The position numbers and the translations under genes are program-made. From Paenibacillus bovis (lineage in GTDB: Bacteria; Bacillota; Bacilli; Paenibacillales; Paenibacillaceae), in assembly GCF_001421015.2 (NCBI RefSeq), contig NZ_CP013023.1, positions 2,845,501-2,909,500 of the forward strand: a stretch of 64,000 nt of DNA, in the 5' to 3' direction. Positions 19,087 through 28,362 of this stretch are shown here, piece after piece. The first letter of the stretch is position 1. Each line of letters opens with the position of its first letter. The notes under the pieces were generated by a model, which was given only the letters and a program-made list of their open reading frames with translations, made no database searches and was not told where the DNA came from.

Positions 19087-19121
19087 TTTCAAAAGTGGTC
19101 ACCACAAAAGCAGTCACTACC

Positions 19122-19166
19122 AAAGCAAAGCAGCACAGAGTCTATTCTGCGCTGCTTTGCTTTTTG
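19122..19166 (+). terminator. Terminator of manP
   Basis: AAAGCAAAGCAGC and GCTGCTTTGCTTT form a perfect 13-base stem with a 16-base loop followed by further T residues. It lies between convergent genes and could serve both. Confidence 0.9.
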
Positions 19167-19182
19167 TAATTATATTTACTTT

Positions 19183-20169
19183 TCATAAAAAGTCTATAAT
19201 CTCATCCAATACTCCATAATGCTCAGCTAGCCAGCTCATCTCCCGCACAAATCGAACTGGTGGTCCGCTGTCCTTATCCATGCCGGTTCGAATCCACCAG
19301 ACGCTTTCCATATACCACAGCGCCTGCAAAGACACACTCAGCCGCTCGTTATAATGAGGATGTACTTCACGATATCCTTGCATAAAAGCTGCAGCCCGGG
19401 TCAAATCAAACTCTCCATCCCAGACGCAGGATAGAATAGCCCGCGCAATATCCAGCTGCGGATAATCATAGTTCAATCGGTCATAATCCAGTACAGCAGT
19501 AACTTTATCCGGGTAGAACAAAAGATTATCGGTCCATAGATCACGATGAGCCCAGCCTGGACGAAGAGTTTGCAAGATATCCATATTCATCGTAATAGTC
19601 GTCTGGCGCTGCTGCTCCACTATTGGCAAATAGATTTGATGTCCTTCTTCCTGGAATTGGATATATAATTGCTCCCAATATTGTAGTCGCTGATCACGCG
19701 TCGGTGGCTGGAACAGTGGCGGCGCTTGTACTGGTAAAGAGTTATCATTCAGCAGACGATGCATCTGTCCGGTAATTCGTCCCAGATCATATAGCTGAGC
19801 TTCATTTACCATGCCCGGCATTATAATCTCACCTTCACAATAGTCCATGACAAGAAAGCGCTCCCCGAGTGCCGAGGTATGCCAGACGGTATGACCATCC
19901 GTAATTAGCTGCGGTGCAGGAATGCCACTGGCCCGCAAACGAATCTGCTGCGCAAAAGCCTGTTCCAGTACAGCAGGATCATAAGCCTGAAAACGTTCGC
20001 GATTATACTGCTTGATCAGATATATTCCGCTATCGGTATGTATTTTCCATTTTAGATTCAGCCAGCCGCGGCGTATGGGTGTGATAGATTGTATCTGCCA
20101 TCCCATTCTCTGTACGCAGGCATCGATAATATCATTCAAAATCATATCTTCCTGATAGGCTATATCCAT
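19183..20169 (-). CDS. Aminoglycoside phosphotransferase-like kinase (CotS/HSK-type fold)
   Basis: 328 residues of the choline/aminoglycoside kinase fold. The catalytic loop is GWAHRDLWTDNLLF (HxDxxxxN) and the metal-binding aspartate is in AVLDYDRLNYDYPQLDIA. The N-terminal part holds YLIKQYNRERFQAYD with a candidate ATP-binding lysine. The overall pattern resembles the spore-coat CotS/YutH group as well as small-molecule kinases, so substrate is open. It lies seven bases after the GrpB-family gene and is probably co-transcribed with it. Confidence 0.82.
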   Translation of the reverse strand: MDIAYQEDMILNDIIDACVQRMGWQIQSITPIRRGWLNLKWKIHTDSGIYLIKQYNRERFQAYDPAVLEQAFAQQIRLRASGIPAPQLITDGHTVWHTSALGERFLVMDYCEGEIIMPGMVNEAQLYDLGRITGQMHRLLNDNSLPVQAPPLFQPPTRDQRLQYWEQLYIQFQEEGHQIYLPIVEQQRQTTITMNMDILQTLRPGWAHRDLWTDNLLFYPDKVTAVLDYDRLNYDYPQLDIARAILSCVWDGEFDLTRAAAFMQGYREVHPHYNERLSVSLQALWYMESVWWIRTGMDKDSGPPVRFVREMSWLAEHYGVLDEIIDFL

Positions 20170-20176
20170 GGCAGGT

Positions 20177-20704
20177 TTATCCTCCCGGGTTCATGTCTTT
20201 CCATTGCTGGGCATTATTCATAATAGATTGGCAGTGGTCTGCTTTGGCTTGCTGGTAGGCAGCTGGATCAGATGGATAAAGGGCAGCCAGCTGCCGCTTG
20301 AGTTCTCCATACTGCCGCGCATTCAGTGGATGATGAATCAGATAATCCCGAAACAATAAATGCTGTACAGCCTGTAAATGAGAAGGCTCATAAACATGCA
20401 GATGATGAGTCCTCTGATCGTGACCTTTGACAAAGTATTCCCGGCCAGCAATCCCGTTCTCCCCGCGAGGCTCATAGCCAGCCAATCTTAATGATTCATA
20501 GTAGAGCGGAACATCCTGAATCTGCCGGACCAACAGCAGAATATCAATAATAGGCTTGGCATAACCTATTGCAGATACCGAAGTACTGCCGATATGATGG
20601 ATACCGAGCAATTGATCTGTAAAAATAGACCGTAACATAGCTGCTTCTGCTTCGTATTTCATCACCCACTCCGTTGTCCATGGCTCTACATCAACTTTGC
20701 GCAT
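20177..20704 (-). CDS. GrpB family protein (UPF0157, nucleotidyltransferase fold)
   Basis: 175 residues, preceded on the minus strand by AAAGGAGTACAATT. It has the signature of the family: LGIHHIGSTSVSAIGYAKPI followed by IDIL, and later RTHHLHVYEPSH. The fold is that of small nucleotidyltransferases, yet biochemical function is not established for most members. It is first in a two-gene unit with the kinase-like protein. The strand is opposite to the TetR gene, and the 350-base divergent region between them carries the TetR promoter described separately. Confidence 0.9.
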   Translation of the reverse strand: MRKVDVEPWTTEWVMKYEAEAAMLRSIFTDQLLGIHHIGSTSVSAIGYAKPIIDILLLVRQIQDVPLYYESLRLAGYEPRGENGIAGREYFVKGHDQRTHHLHVYEPSHLQAVQHLLFRDYLIHHPLNARQYGELKRQLAALYPSDPAAYQQAKADHCQSIMNNAQQWKDMNPGG

Positions 20705-20973
20705 AATTGTACTCCTTTCCTCGTGCGTTTACAGACCTATGACCAAAAATGCTCACTGGAACAGTAGAATAGATGCAGTAAATGCAGCTATATCAGCTTA
20801 TCCATGCGAACGGATTTCTTTATGTACACTTCTTCCATATATTGTATCAGTACGCCAGGATAGATCAAAGAACAGAATCTGTCGTATAGGCAGTCTGCTG
20901 TACTACTATTCCAAATCGTTGCAATAGCAGGTTCGAATGGGGTTCAATTCACCTAAGAATCGGTAGATTTATT

Positions 20974-21027
20974 TTGCATGTCGTCCATAAATCAGCTATT
21001 CTTTTTATATCGACAAATTTGTATGTC
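20974..21027 (+). promoter_or_regulatory. TetR gene promoter with palindromic operator
   Basis: TTGCAT (20974-20979) and TATTCT (20997-21002) have a 17-base spacer. Directly downstream, GACAAATTTGTATGTC (21012-21027) contains the perfect palindrome ACAAATTTGT, placed where a TetR-type protein could repress its own promoter. Confidence 0.6.
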
Positions 21028-21050
21028 TATAAAAGGAGGCATTGGCGTTC

Positions 21051-21635
21051 ATGTGTCCTCGCACCAAGGAACAAAATGAGTCTATACGTATGCAGCGCAA
21101 AGAACAGATTTTGGATGTAGCGGCACGGTCTTATTTTCGGACGGGGGGCAGTTTTGATATCCGGGATGTAGCTCGTGAGGCGCAGCTGGGCTATGGCACA
21201 GTTTACCATTATTATCCCAACCGTCATTTACTGATAAAGGATGTACTGGACAGTGGATTTGAGAGATGCGAGCACGTCCTGACAGAGTGGTCCCATACTA
21301 TAGGTAGTTACACAGGGCAAGAACAGCTGTTATCCTACTGCAAATCACTGCTTCAGCTCTGGCAGTCGGATGCCCGCGCTTATCTTGTCTATAAAATGGC
21401 ATCGGAATATTATACAGGTCTGCCGGATCGAGAACAGCATGCCGCCCGGCAGCGATTTATGGAACAGTTGTATATCCCTCTCCAGACAATGACACAATGC
21501 AGCAGCGACAGTATCCGCTATATGCTGGCTGTACTGGTTGGATGCTGCGGATTGAACTATTATGCGGAACATTCCGTTCCTGATATTGATCGAATCGCCC
21601 AACTGGCTATGCAAGCTATTACAAAGGAGCCCTGA
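21051..21635 (+). CDS. TetR/AcrR family transcriptional regulator
   Basis: 194 residues from ATG 21051; GGAGG lies 11 bases upstream, and the in-frame TTG at 21042 is only two bases from it. The N-terminal helix-turn-helix is clear (KEQILDVAARSYFRTGGS, then IRDVAREAQLGYGTVYHYYP). The C-terminal ligand pocket has no recognisable subfamily signature. It ends six bases before the methionine aminopeptidase gene, so the two are probably one operon. A palindrome at its promoter suggests autoregulation. Confidence 0.9.
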   Translation: MCPRTKEQNESIRMQRKEQILDVAARSYFRTGGSFDIRDVAREAQLGYGTVYHYYPNRHLLIKDVLDSGFERCEHVLTEWSHTIGSYTGQEQLLSYCKSLLQLWQSDARAYLVYKMASEYYTGLPDREQHAARQRFMEQLYIPLQTMTQCSSDSIRYMLAVLVGCCGLNYYAEHSVPDIDRIAQLAMQAITKEP

Positions 21636-21641
21636 ACCCAC

Positions 21642-22388
21642 ATGATCATTTTAAAAAGCAAACACGAAATCGAATCTATCCGCAAAGCCTGTCAGGTGGT
21701 AGCTGAATGTCATCGCACTATCGCTCCCATGATCCAGCCAGGCATCACTACCAATGAGATTGAACGAATATTCGAAGAGATTATGCTAAAGCATGGTGCC
21801 AGACCGTATCAGAAAGGCTATAAAGGATATCAGTATGCCACCTGCGCTTCGGTAAATGACGTAATCGCACATGGCTTCCCGGATAACAAGCCGCTGGAAG
21901 AAGGAGATATCGTAACGATCGATACCGTGGCGGAACTGGATGGCTGGCTGGGTGATTCGGCCTGGAGTTATGCAGTTGGACAAATATCACCAACCGCCGA
22001 GAAGCTGATGCGTGTTACCAGAGAATGTCTTGATCTGGGAATTGAGCAGGCCAAGTCCGGTAATCGGTTAGGCGATATAACGAGTACGGTTCAGCAGCAT
22101 GCGGAATCGAACGGTTTAGGTGTAGTTCGCGATCTTCTCGCGCATGGTATTGGTCAGAATCTGCATGAGGAGCCAACTTATATGCATGTTGGCAAGCCCG
22201 GCAAAGGCGTGCGTCTCAAAGAAGGCATGGTATTCACAATCGAGCCGATGATCACGGAAGGTACCTATCATATGACTATCGATCCCGATGGCTGGACAGC
22301 GCGAACCCTGGATCATAAACTGGCTGCCCAATATGAGCATACGATTGCTATTACAGCGGAAGGCCCACAAGTTCTGACTGCCCAATAA
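21642..22388 (+). CDS. Type I methionine aminopeptidase, second-copy (YflG) type
   Basis: 248 residues, the usual size of type Ia enzymes. The dinuclear metal ligands are present: aspartates in VTIDTV and WLGDSAW, histidine in LLAHGIGQNLHEEP, and glutamates in FTIEPMI and QYEHTI. It would remove the initiator methionine from new proteins. The primary map gene normally sits in the ribosomal protein/secY cluster; this isolated copy behind a TetR regulator resembles B. subtilis YflG. The ribosome site GGAG overlaps the end of the TetR gene. It is likely to be inducible rather than constitutive, by inference from its neighbour. Confidence 0.92.
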   Translation: MIILKSKHEIESIRKACQVVAECHRTIAPMIQPGITTNEIERIFEEIMLKHGARPYQKGYKGYQYATCASVNDVIAHGFPDNKPLEEGDIVTIDTVAELDGWLGDSAWSYAVGQISPTAEKLMRVTRECLDLGIEQAKSGNRLGDITSTVQQHAESNGLGVVRDLLAHGIGQNLHEEPTYMHVGKPGKGVRLKEGMVFTIEPMITEGTYHMTIDPDGWTARTLDHKLAAQYEHTIAITAEGPQVLTAQ

Positions 22389-22500
22389 CAGAAGTACTTG
22401 AAAAGAATTGCTTGGATTTATGGAGGCAAGTAATACGTTATGGGCTGGTTTGATTTTGACATACGCATTGTTGGTCAGGCAGACGGCGGGATAGAGCAAA

Positions 22501-23097
22501 TTAGCGATCGTAAGGAATACCATGCCATTCCCGCAGACTGTCTGCATTATTGTAATCGCTGGCGACTTTCCAGCTGCCATTTTCATTTTGCATAATCAGC
22601 TTGCCGCCGAGTGGAATCGACTCATTCTGCTTATTCAGATGAAAATCGAGCCGATACGATAGACGGATGATCTGATCGGTATTGGACACGGTACGGGAGC
22701 GAATCGTAATTTCTTTGGGAGTGATAGAGGTTTTTTCCTGGATAGCAATCTGCAAAGGAAAACCGACAGATCGTTCTGTGCGAATCCATTCGTAATATTC
22801 GGTAGTCAGCAGGGGCTTGAGCTTTTGCTGAACCCGTTTTAGCTGTTTGGACTCGTCTTTTTTGTCATAAATAGTATCAACGGTATACTGGGTTTTCAAG
22901 TATTTGACGGCTGCTTTCATGGCATCCTGCATCTGAACATTATCCAGTCCCAGGACGGGATCGGCAGAAGGACCGGGTTTATCGGTACGGGCTGCCTGGG
23001 CAGAGCTAGCTTTGGACGAGGAACTATTGTCTGTACAGCCGATCAGCATGGTTGTCAGCAGAGAGAAGCTCAGCAAGACAGGAATAAATTTGGACAT
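22501..23097 (-). CDS. Putative lipoprotein of unknown function
   Basis: 198 residues, preceded on the minus strand by AAAGGAGAACGCC. The signal peptide ends in the lipobox LIGC (cysteine about residue 21), followed by a serine-rich linker. The body alternates charged helices (MKAAVKYLKTQYTVDTIYDK) with beta strands and ends with a segment like those of NTF2-like or DUF4829-type domains (KLIMQNENGSWKVASDYNN). Anchoring to the outer face of the membrane is likely; function is unknown. Confidence 0.75.
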   Translation of the reverse strand: MSKFIPVLLSFSLLTTMLIGCTDNSSSSKASSAQAARTDKPGPSADPVLGLDNVQMQDAMKAAVKYLKTQYTVDTIYDKKDESKQLKRVQQKLKPLLTTEYYEWIRTERSVGFPLQIAIQEKTSITPKEITIRSRTVSNTDQIIRLSYRLDFHLNKQNESIPLGGKLIMQNENGSWKVASDYNNADSLREWHGIPYDR

Positions 23098-23566
23098 GGC
23101 GTTCTCCTTTCATTATGAAGAGAGATCCGGCCGGAACAGCCGGTTGTCAGGTAGTTGCATACTTGAGCCACCAGCCTCTTTGTAGCAGAAAATACAACTG
23201 GATACGGGGTGGATATGTTTTGGGATCGGGAGGAAGATGTAGCCCGGAAGGAAGTAAAATAGTTGTTGCTCATTACATACCCCATCCACCGATTAAGAAA
23301 AGGGAAGAATCCGATAAACATGAAAAAAATGTAACTATTTTAAAAGGAATTTAACTCACGTACAAAATACAGATGCAGCACCTTCTATCCGGTAAAATCT
23401 ATGATCCATATTCTGCGAATCATTCGCATCAACTAGCAAGTGAACGATTGGATTAATTAGATGTACAAACCGGTTAATAGATGAAGGTAATAGTGGAGAG
23501 TCATTGCAGCGATTGTTAGAATCAAGCAGTGAATACCCGGTTGCCGGAAAGCGAGGTTCATCTATT
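23098..23566. other. Intergenic stretch without a supported gene
   Basis: The stretch carries the ribosome site of the lipoprotein gene at its left edge. I found no convincing open frame with a ribosome site, no strong terminator and no repeat in it. A promoter for the following small membrane protein must lie here but cannot be placed with confidence. Confidence 0.5.
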
Positions 23567-23791
23567 ATGAAATATGTGCTATTACTCGTCTGGATCGGAT
23601 TTATTGGATATGCACTGCTGCTATCGCCGGATATGCCGGGACCTGATCCTTATTTGAAATCATTGATCACTCTACAATCGGATGAGCCTTCGCTGCTGGC
23701 GATGTTCACCTTGCTGGGATTGTTCCCTTTATTCTATGCCGGTCTGCTGCTCTATTTATGGCAGACACGCCGACCGGTCGAGACAGTATAA
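23567..23791 (+). CDS. Small membrane protein of unknown function
   Basis: 74 residues from ATG 23567 (GAGGT upstream). Two hydrophobic helices are evident: residues about 2-21 (YVLLLVWIGFIGYALLL) and about 42-64 (LLAMFTLLGLFPLFYAGLLL). Between them is a loop with PDMPGPDPYLKSLITLQSDE. An upstream in-frame TTG at 23504 is possible but less likely. The protein resembles the N-terminal part of larger membrane proteins, so it may be a shortened family member. Function unknown. Confidence 0.6.
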   Translation: MKYVLLLVWIGFIGYALLLSPDMPGPDPYLKSLITLQSDEPSLLAMFTLLGLFPLFYAGLLLYLWQTRRPVETV

Positions 23792-23911
23792 CAATAAAGC
23801 AGTCCATAGAGTGGTCAGTGTATCTATGCATGACCGAAAAGGCGAAACGGACTCAACCAAAAGAGCGGGTAGATAAAAAATACTACTCGATCATCAAAGG
23901 AGAATATAATT

Positions 23912-24655
23912 GTGCAGGTGCTATTTCATAAGGCAACTTCCTATGCGGATATAACCATCTATGAGACGGATCGGCTGTACGGGGAAAAAGGACATTTTCG
24001 TGTTCTGCAGTTTGCCAATGCCGATATACAGGGAGCGCTTGATCTGAACAATCCACAGCGAATTGTTTTTGAATATCCGCGTGCTATTATTCATTTGCTC
24101 GAACACCATCTGGGTGATCCGCAACATATTTTTATGATCGGACAGGGGATTGGTACACTGAGTCGTTATTTTGCCGATCAACAGATTCAGGTGGCAGAGC
24201 TGAATCCTACCGTAGCAGAACTGAGTATCGAGTATTTTGGCTGTGCAAGCGATCCACTGTGGATTGGGGATGGCAGGCAGCTGCTGGAGAAGCAGCCTAA
24301 CGATCAATATGATAGTGTAATTGTCGATGCATTCGATGAATCGGGTACTCCGGATCAGCTGGTATCGCTGGAGTTTTTCACAGAGGTACAGCACAAGCTG
24401 CATGAAAAGGGAGCGCTAATCATGAATCTGATCGGCAGAGGTACCCATGATACACGTATTCATGCGATTTACACGACGATGTGTGAAGTGTTTTCTCATG
24501 TACGCTGCTTTCAGCTGCCGGTAGAGAAGAACAGTGATGTACGCAATATTATTATGATGGGCAGTCAGGCCTCTATACGTTATCAATCCCGCTATCTCGC
24601 TGGATTTACGGAGGAGCAGCCTGAGTATGCTTATGTGATTCGGGATGGAATGTGA
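23912..24655 (+). CDS. Spermidine synthase-like methyltransferase-fold protein
   Basis: 247 residues from a GTG start preceded by AAAGGAGAATATAATT. The Rossmann-fold signature is FMIGQGIGTLSRYF, followed by the acidic VAELNPTVAELSIEYFG strand and DSVIVDAFDESGTP, matching polyamine aminopropyltransferase relatives. It lacks the N-terminal beta domain of true SpeE, so its acceptor is uncertain and it may not make spermidine. The gene stands alone. A hairpin at 24778 could end its transcript. Confidence 0.82.
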   Translation: MQVLFHKATSYADITIYETDRLYGEKGHFRVLQFANADIQGALDLNNPQRIVFEYPRAIIHLLEHHLGDPQHIFMIGQGIGTLSRYFADQQIQVAELNPTVAELSIEYFGCASDPLWIGDGRQLLEKQPNDQYDSVIVDAFDESGTPDQLVSLEFFTEVQHKLHEKGALIMNLIGRGTHDTRIHAIYTTMCEVFSHVRCFQLPVEKNSDVRNIIMMGSQASIRYQSRYLAGFTEEQPEYAYVIRDGM

Positions 24656-24777
24656 TAGTCGTTGGGAAAAGTATAAATTATCCGGCTGCCAGCTATTTCG
24701 GTATCCGTCTCGATTACATCTCTGTCCTTATAAATAAACTACTTGTCTATAGCCCATTTCATGTTTCTGACAAACCC

Positions 24778-24830
24778 AAAAGCACTCTGCACAGCCCTTT
24801 TATATAGGACTGCAGCAGAATGCTTTTGTA
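24778..24830. terminator. Terminator between spermidine synthase-like gene and metE
   Basis: AAAAGCACTCTGC and GCAGAATGCTTTT pair with one mismatch around a 24-base inner region that can fold further. It ends TTTTGT on the plus strand and has an A run on the other side, so it can act for both convergent genes. Confidence 0.7.
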
Positions 24831-24978
24831 TTGCGGATATAATAACCGGGATCATTATCTATGCCTATACATCATCCGTTAACTGTATGGATCTAGTACT
24901 AACATTAGCTTTATTAGACATCACGTATAACTATTTAGCAATACCTGTTAATGTCCGGATTTCACCGATTCATTCTGA

Positions 24979-27273
24979 TTACACGCCGACCTTGGTCTCC
25001 TGACCGAGTTGACGGCGGATATCCTGAGCGGCTTCGACCATTAATTTCAAGGCAGCGACTGTCTCTGGATGAGCACGTGTTTTTAGACCGCAATCCGGAT
25101 TAATCCAGAACAGCTTCGGATCCAGTACGCGCAGGGCACGTTCGATCAGCTGTACCATTTCCTCTTTGCCAGGTACACGAGGGCTGTGGATATCGTAGAC
25201 GCCCAAGCCAATCCCTTTGTCATAACCGTGTACTTCAAAGGAAGAGATCAGTTCGCCATGACTGCGTGAAGTCTCGATGGAGATAACATCGGCATCCATC
25301 GCTTTGATCGCGTCGATAATATCATGGAATTCCGAATAGCACATATGTGTATGGATTTGCGTTGTTTCCTTGACCGCAGCAGTAGAGAGGCGGAACGAAC
25401 CCACTGCCCAATCCAGATATTCTTGCCATTTGGAGCGTTTGAGCGGCAGACCTTCACGCAGTGCCGGCTCATCGACCTGAATCATCTCGATACCAGCCGC
25501 TTCCAGTGCCAAAATTTCGTCGGAAATGGCACGGGCAATCTGATACGATACCTGGCTGCGAGGGATATCATCACGAACAAATGACCAATTGAGGATTGTA
25601 ACCGGGCCTGTCAGCATGCCTTTGACCGGCTTGGAGGTAAGAGACTGCGCATATTTGGTTTCTTTGACCGTCATTGGCTCGACGAAGTTCACATTGCCAT
25701 AGATAATCGGTGGTTTGACGCAGCGTGATCCATAGGACTGTACCCATCCATTTTTGGTAAAAGCAAATCCATCCAGCTGTTCCCCGAAAAATTCCACCAT
25801 ATCCGTACGTTCGAATTCACCATGCACCAGTACATCCAATCCCAGTTCTTCCTGAATCTGAATCCATTCACGAATCTCCTGCTGGATAAATTGCTCGTAC
25901 TGCTCCGGCGTCCATTCACCGGTACGCCACAGGCGGCGGGCACGACGAACTTCCACCGTTTGCGGGAAGCTGCCGATTGTTGTGGTTGGCAGAACAGGCA
26001 GTTTCCATTTCTCGTCATGCAGGCTGCGACGCTCTTCGAAAGGAACATTCCGCGTATCGTTCTCATTGGCTACCTGATCCGGATGCTGCGGAGAACGCCA
26101 GTCCGAACCTGCCAGTTGGGATACCGCTTTGCGGCTCTGATCCAGCTCTGTCTGTACCGCAGCGCCGCCGATATTCGCTGCACGGGTCAGCAGTGCCAGC
26201 TCAGCCAGCTTCTCATCTGCAAAAGCAAGCGCACTTTGCAGGACAGGCTCCAGTGCCGTCTCATGACGGGAAGTAACCGGTACAAATTGCAGACTGCAAG
26301 AAGGCTGCAGCAGAATACGGTCACGAGAAACGGTCTGGGCGATCACATTAATCAGTCCAAGCTTTTCTTCCAGATTGGAGCGCCATACATTGCGTCCATC
26401 GATCAGGCCGACACCAATCACTTTGTCTTCCGGGAAGCCCCAGTCATCAAGAGCATTGAGATTCTGCTCCAGACCGTATACAAAGTCCAGACCGATACCC
26501 TGCACTGGCAGATCGATCAGCTTGCCGAATCCATCGACACCTTCAAAGTAGGTTTGCAGCAGCAAATTGCTGTTGCCGGAAGCTTCGTTGAGTCGGGTAT
26601 AGGCTTCCTGCACAAGCGTCCATTCATCAGCAGATACGTCCAGTGCCAGTGAAGGCTCGTCAATCTGTATCCAGTTAGCGCCAGCCTGGTTCAACTCGCT
26701 AAGCACCTGGGCATACAGCAGAACCAGTTTGTTCAGCCAGCCAGCAAACTCACTGCTATCATAGCCTTTGGATAATTTGAGGAACGTATACGGTCCGAGC
26801 AGCACCGGTTTGCCTTCCAGTCCCAATTCCTGTTTGGCTTCCAGATAAAGCTTCAACACACGATTCTCGGTCAGCTGGGGAGTCAGATTATTTAGCTCGG
26901 GTACGATGTAATGATAGTTGGTATTGAACCATTTGGTCATTTCGCCGGCAGCGGCATCCTTGGTACCACGAGCGATGCCAAAGTACTGTTCCAGCGATAC
27001 TTCGCCGCCGGTGTAACCAAAACGGGAAGGTACCAGACCGAATGTGACAGCTGTGTCGAGCACATGATCATAATAAGAGAAGTCGCCGACTGGAATCAGA
27101 TCGACACCTGCCTGCTGCTGCTTGCGCAGATGATCCAGACGCAGACTTTTCATTGTATCCAAAAAAGTCGCCTTGTCACTTTTGCCACTCCAGTAGCTTT
27201 CCAGTGTTTTTTTCCATTCACGTTGTTCACCGAGACGCGGGTAACCGAGGTTGCTGCTAAGTACTCTTGGCAT
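24979..27273 (-). CDS. metE: Cobalamin-independent methionine synthase
   Basis: 764 residues from ATG 27273, chosen because GGAGG is eight bases upstream and the protein then starts MPRVLSSNLGYPRLGEQREW as in MetE. It transfers a methyl group from 5-methyltetrahydropteroyltriglutamate to homocysteine in the last step of methionine synthesis. Both barrels are complete. Zinc ligands appear in IHTHMCYSEF (His, Cys) and in the C-terminal NPDCGLKTR (Cys). The catalytic HTHMCYSEF motif is intact. No SAM riboswitch or T-box was recognised upstream; instead an inverted repeat lies at the promoter. Single-gene unit. Confidence 0.97.
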   Translation of the reverse strand: MPRVLSSNLGYPRLGEQREWKKTLESYWSGKSDKATFLDTMKSLRLDHLRKQQQAGVDLIPVGDFSYYDHVLDTAVTFGLVPSRFGYTGGEVSLEQYFGIARGTKDAAAGEMTKWFNTNYHYIVPELNNLTPQLTENRVLKLYLEAKQELGLEGKPVLLGPYTFLKLSKGYDSSEFAGWLNKLVLLYAQVLSELNQAGANWIQIDEPSLALDVSADEWTLVQEAYTRLNEASGNSNLLLQTYFEGVDGFGKLIDLPVQGIGLDFVYGLEQNLNALDDWGFPEDKVIGVGLIDGRNVWRSNLEEKLGLINVIAQTVSRDRILLQPSCSLQFVPVTSRHETALEPVLQSALAFADEKLAELALLTRAANIGGAAVQTELDQSRKAVSQLAGSDWRSPQHPDQVANENDTRNVPFEERRSLHDEKWKLPVLPTTTIGSFPQTVEVRRARRLWRTGEWTPEQYEQFIQQEIREWIQIQEELGLDVLVHGEFERTDMVEFFGEQLDGFAFTKNGWVQSYGSRCVKPPIIYGNVNFVEPMTVKETKYAQSLTSKPVKGMLTGPVTILNWSFVRDDIPRSQVSYQIARAISDEILALEAAGIEMIQVDEPALREGLPLKRSKWQEYLDWAVGSFRLSTAAVKETTQIHTHMCYSEFHDIIDAIKAMDADVISIETSRSHGELISSFEVHGYDKGIGLGVYDIHSPRVPGKEEMVQLIERALRVLDPKLFWINPDCGLKTRAHPETVAALKLMVEAAQDIRRQLGQETKVGV

Positions 27274-27335
27274 ATTCATTTCCTCCCAGATATGGATTGC
27301 GATACTATCGCTTAAGTTGTTTCTCATATTACAGC

Positions 27336-27386
27336 ATTATATAGCAGCGTGGTTATACGTTTTGGCTATACCATACAATGGCATAG
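27336..27386 (-). promoter_or_regulatory. metE promoter with inverted repeat (candidate LysR-type site)
   Basis: On the minus strand TATAAT lies at plus 27336-27341 and no good -35 precedes it. Just upstream, CTATACCAT (27366-27374) and ATGGCATAG (27378-27386) are 9-base inverted arms with one mismatch and a 3-base centre. A weak -35 with an upstream dyad suits an activator such as a MetR/MtaR-type LysR protein; that assignment is inferred. Confidence 0.5.
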
Positions 27387-27649
27387 AGCTATACCGGGCG
27401 AATCGAGAAAGCGCTATTGCTTTGGAAAACGACGGGTTCAATGATAAGATAAAGAACAGTGGCAGGCAGTCTGATACATAGTATTCAATAGGATCTATTA
27501 TTATTTTCTGCTGTTTCTGTGCAGTACTCATTCTGTAATAAAACCGGATATGCAGGCTGAAATGAATACTAAAAGAAATCCGTTTCACCCTTTTACGGCC
27601 GGGAGATTGATGCACATGTATAGACATATAGAAGTGAAAGGGGATTGTT

Positions 27650-28255
27650 ATGAGTTTTTTGTATTTTTTCTGGGGGTTTCTTGTCCAGTGGTTGCTACGC
27701 ATGGTGACTGGAGGACTGCGTAGTGCCGAACTGGTCAGCGGATGGGTAGATACCATACCTTTGATTATCGGTTATATCATCATGATTATCGGATTTGTAC
27801 GTATACAACGATTCCATCCGGTTATGGGCAAAGGAAAATGGGGAGCTGCCGTGCTGATTCTGTTGTCTTTGATCCAGATAGTGCTTCCGGTTACGCCGGC
27901 AACAGCATTCTGGGGAAGTCTGTTGACACTGCCTGTTGCTGCCGCACAGTTGTATATGGTGTATTATCTGTGCCTTGGTATCCGGCAGATGGCGGAGCAG
28001 CAGCTGCAGCCCAATTTGCAGCAATCTGCTTACCGGCGCTGGAGACTGTACTTTTACTGTGAAGTGACACTGGTGCTGTCGTTCATATGCAGCCTGCTTA
28101 CAGATACCGAACAGACCAACCTCTGGGCTACCGTCTCTGCCATACTCGCTATCATCTATGTTGTTCTTAATCTGGTGGTTTATCTTCTGATGCTCTTCCT
28201 GACCTGGAAAGCACACAAGCAGCTGGAGCTTCCTTCAGCGCAGTCACAACAGTAA
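27650..28255 (+). CDS. Multi-pass membrane protein of unknown function
   Basis: 201 residues, preceded by GAAAGGGGATTGTT. About five to six hydrophobic helices are visible, for example IPLIIGYIIMIIGFVRI, AAVLILLSLIQIVLPV, LPVAAAQLYMVYYLCLGI and a C-terminal ILAIIYVVLNLVVYLLMLFL. No transport, enzyme or signalling motif was recognised. It stands alone between metE (divergent) and the next unknown gene. Confidence 0.78.
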   Translation: MSFLYFFWGFLVQWLLRMVTGGLRSAELVSGWVDTIPLIIGYIIMIIGFVRIQRFHPVMGKGKWGAAVLILLSLIQIVLPVTPATAFWGSLLTLPVAAAQLYMVYYLCLGIRQMAEQQLQPNLQQSAYRRWRLYFYCEVTLVLSFICSLLTDTEQTNLWATVSAILAIIYVVLNLVVYLLMLFLTWKAHKQLELPSAQSQQ

Positions 28256-28362
28256 GAGAACCTCACAAAAAGTGAAACAAAAGCAACTATGCAGAGCATA
28301 TGTACCATATCACGATTGTTATCTAGGAGTATAAACATAACAATTAAGGGAGGATGCAAAAG

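Noticed and set aside
27274..27650. SAM riboswitch or T-box before metE.
   Set aside because: I could not find the conserved SAM-box core, a specifier loop or a T-box sequence, and no terminator hairpin is present in the leader.
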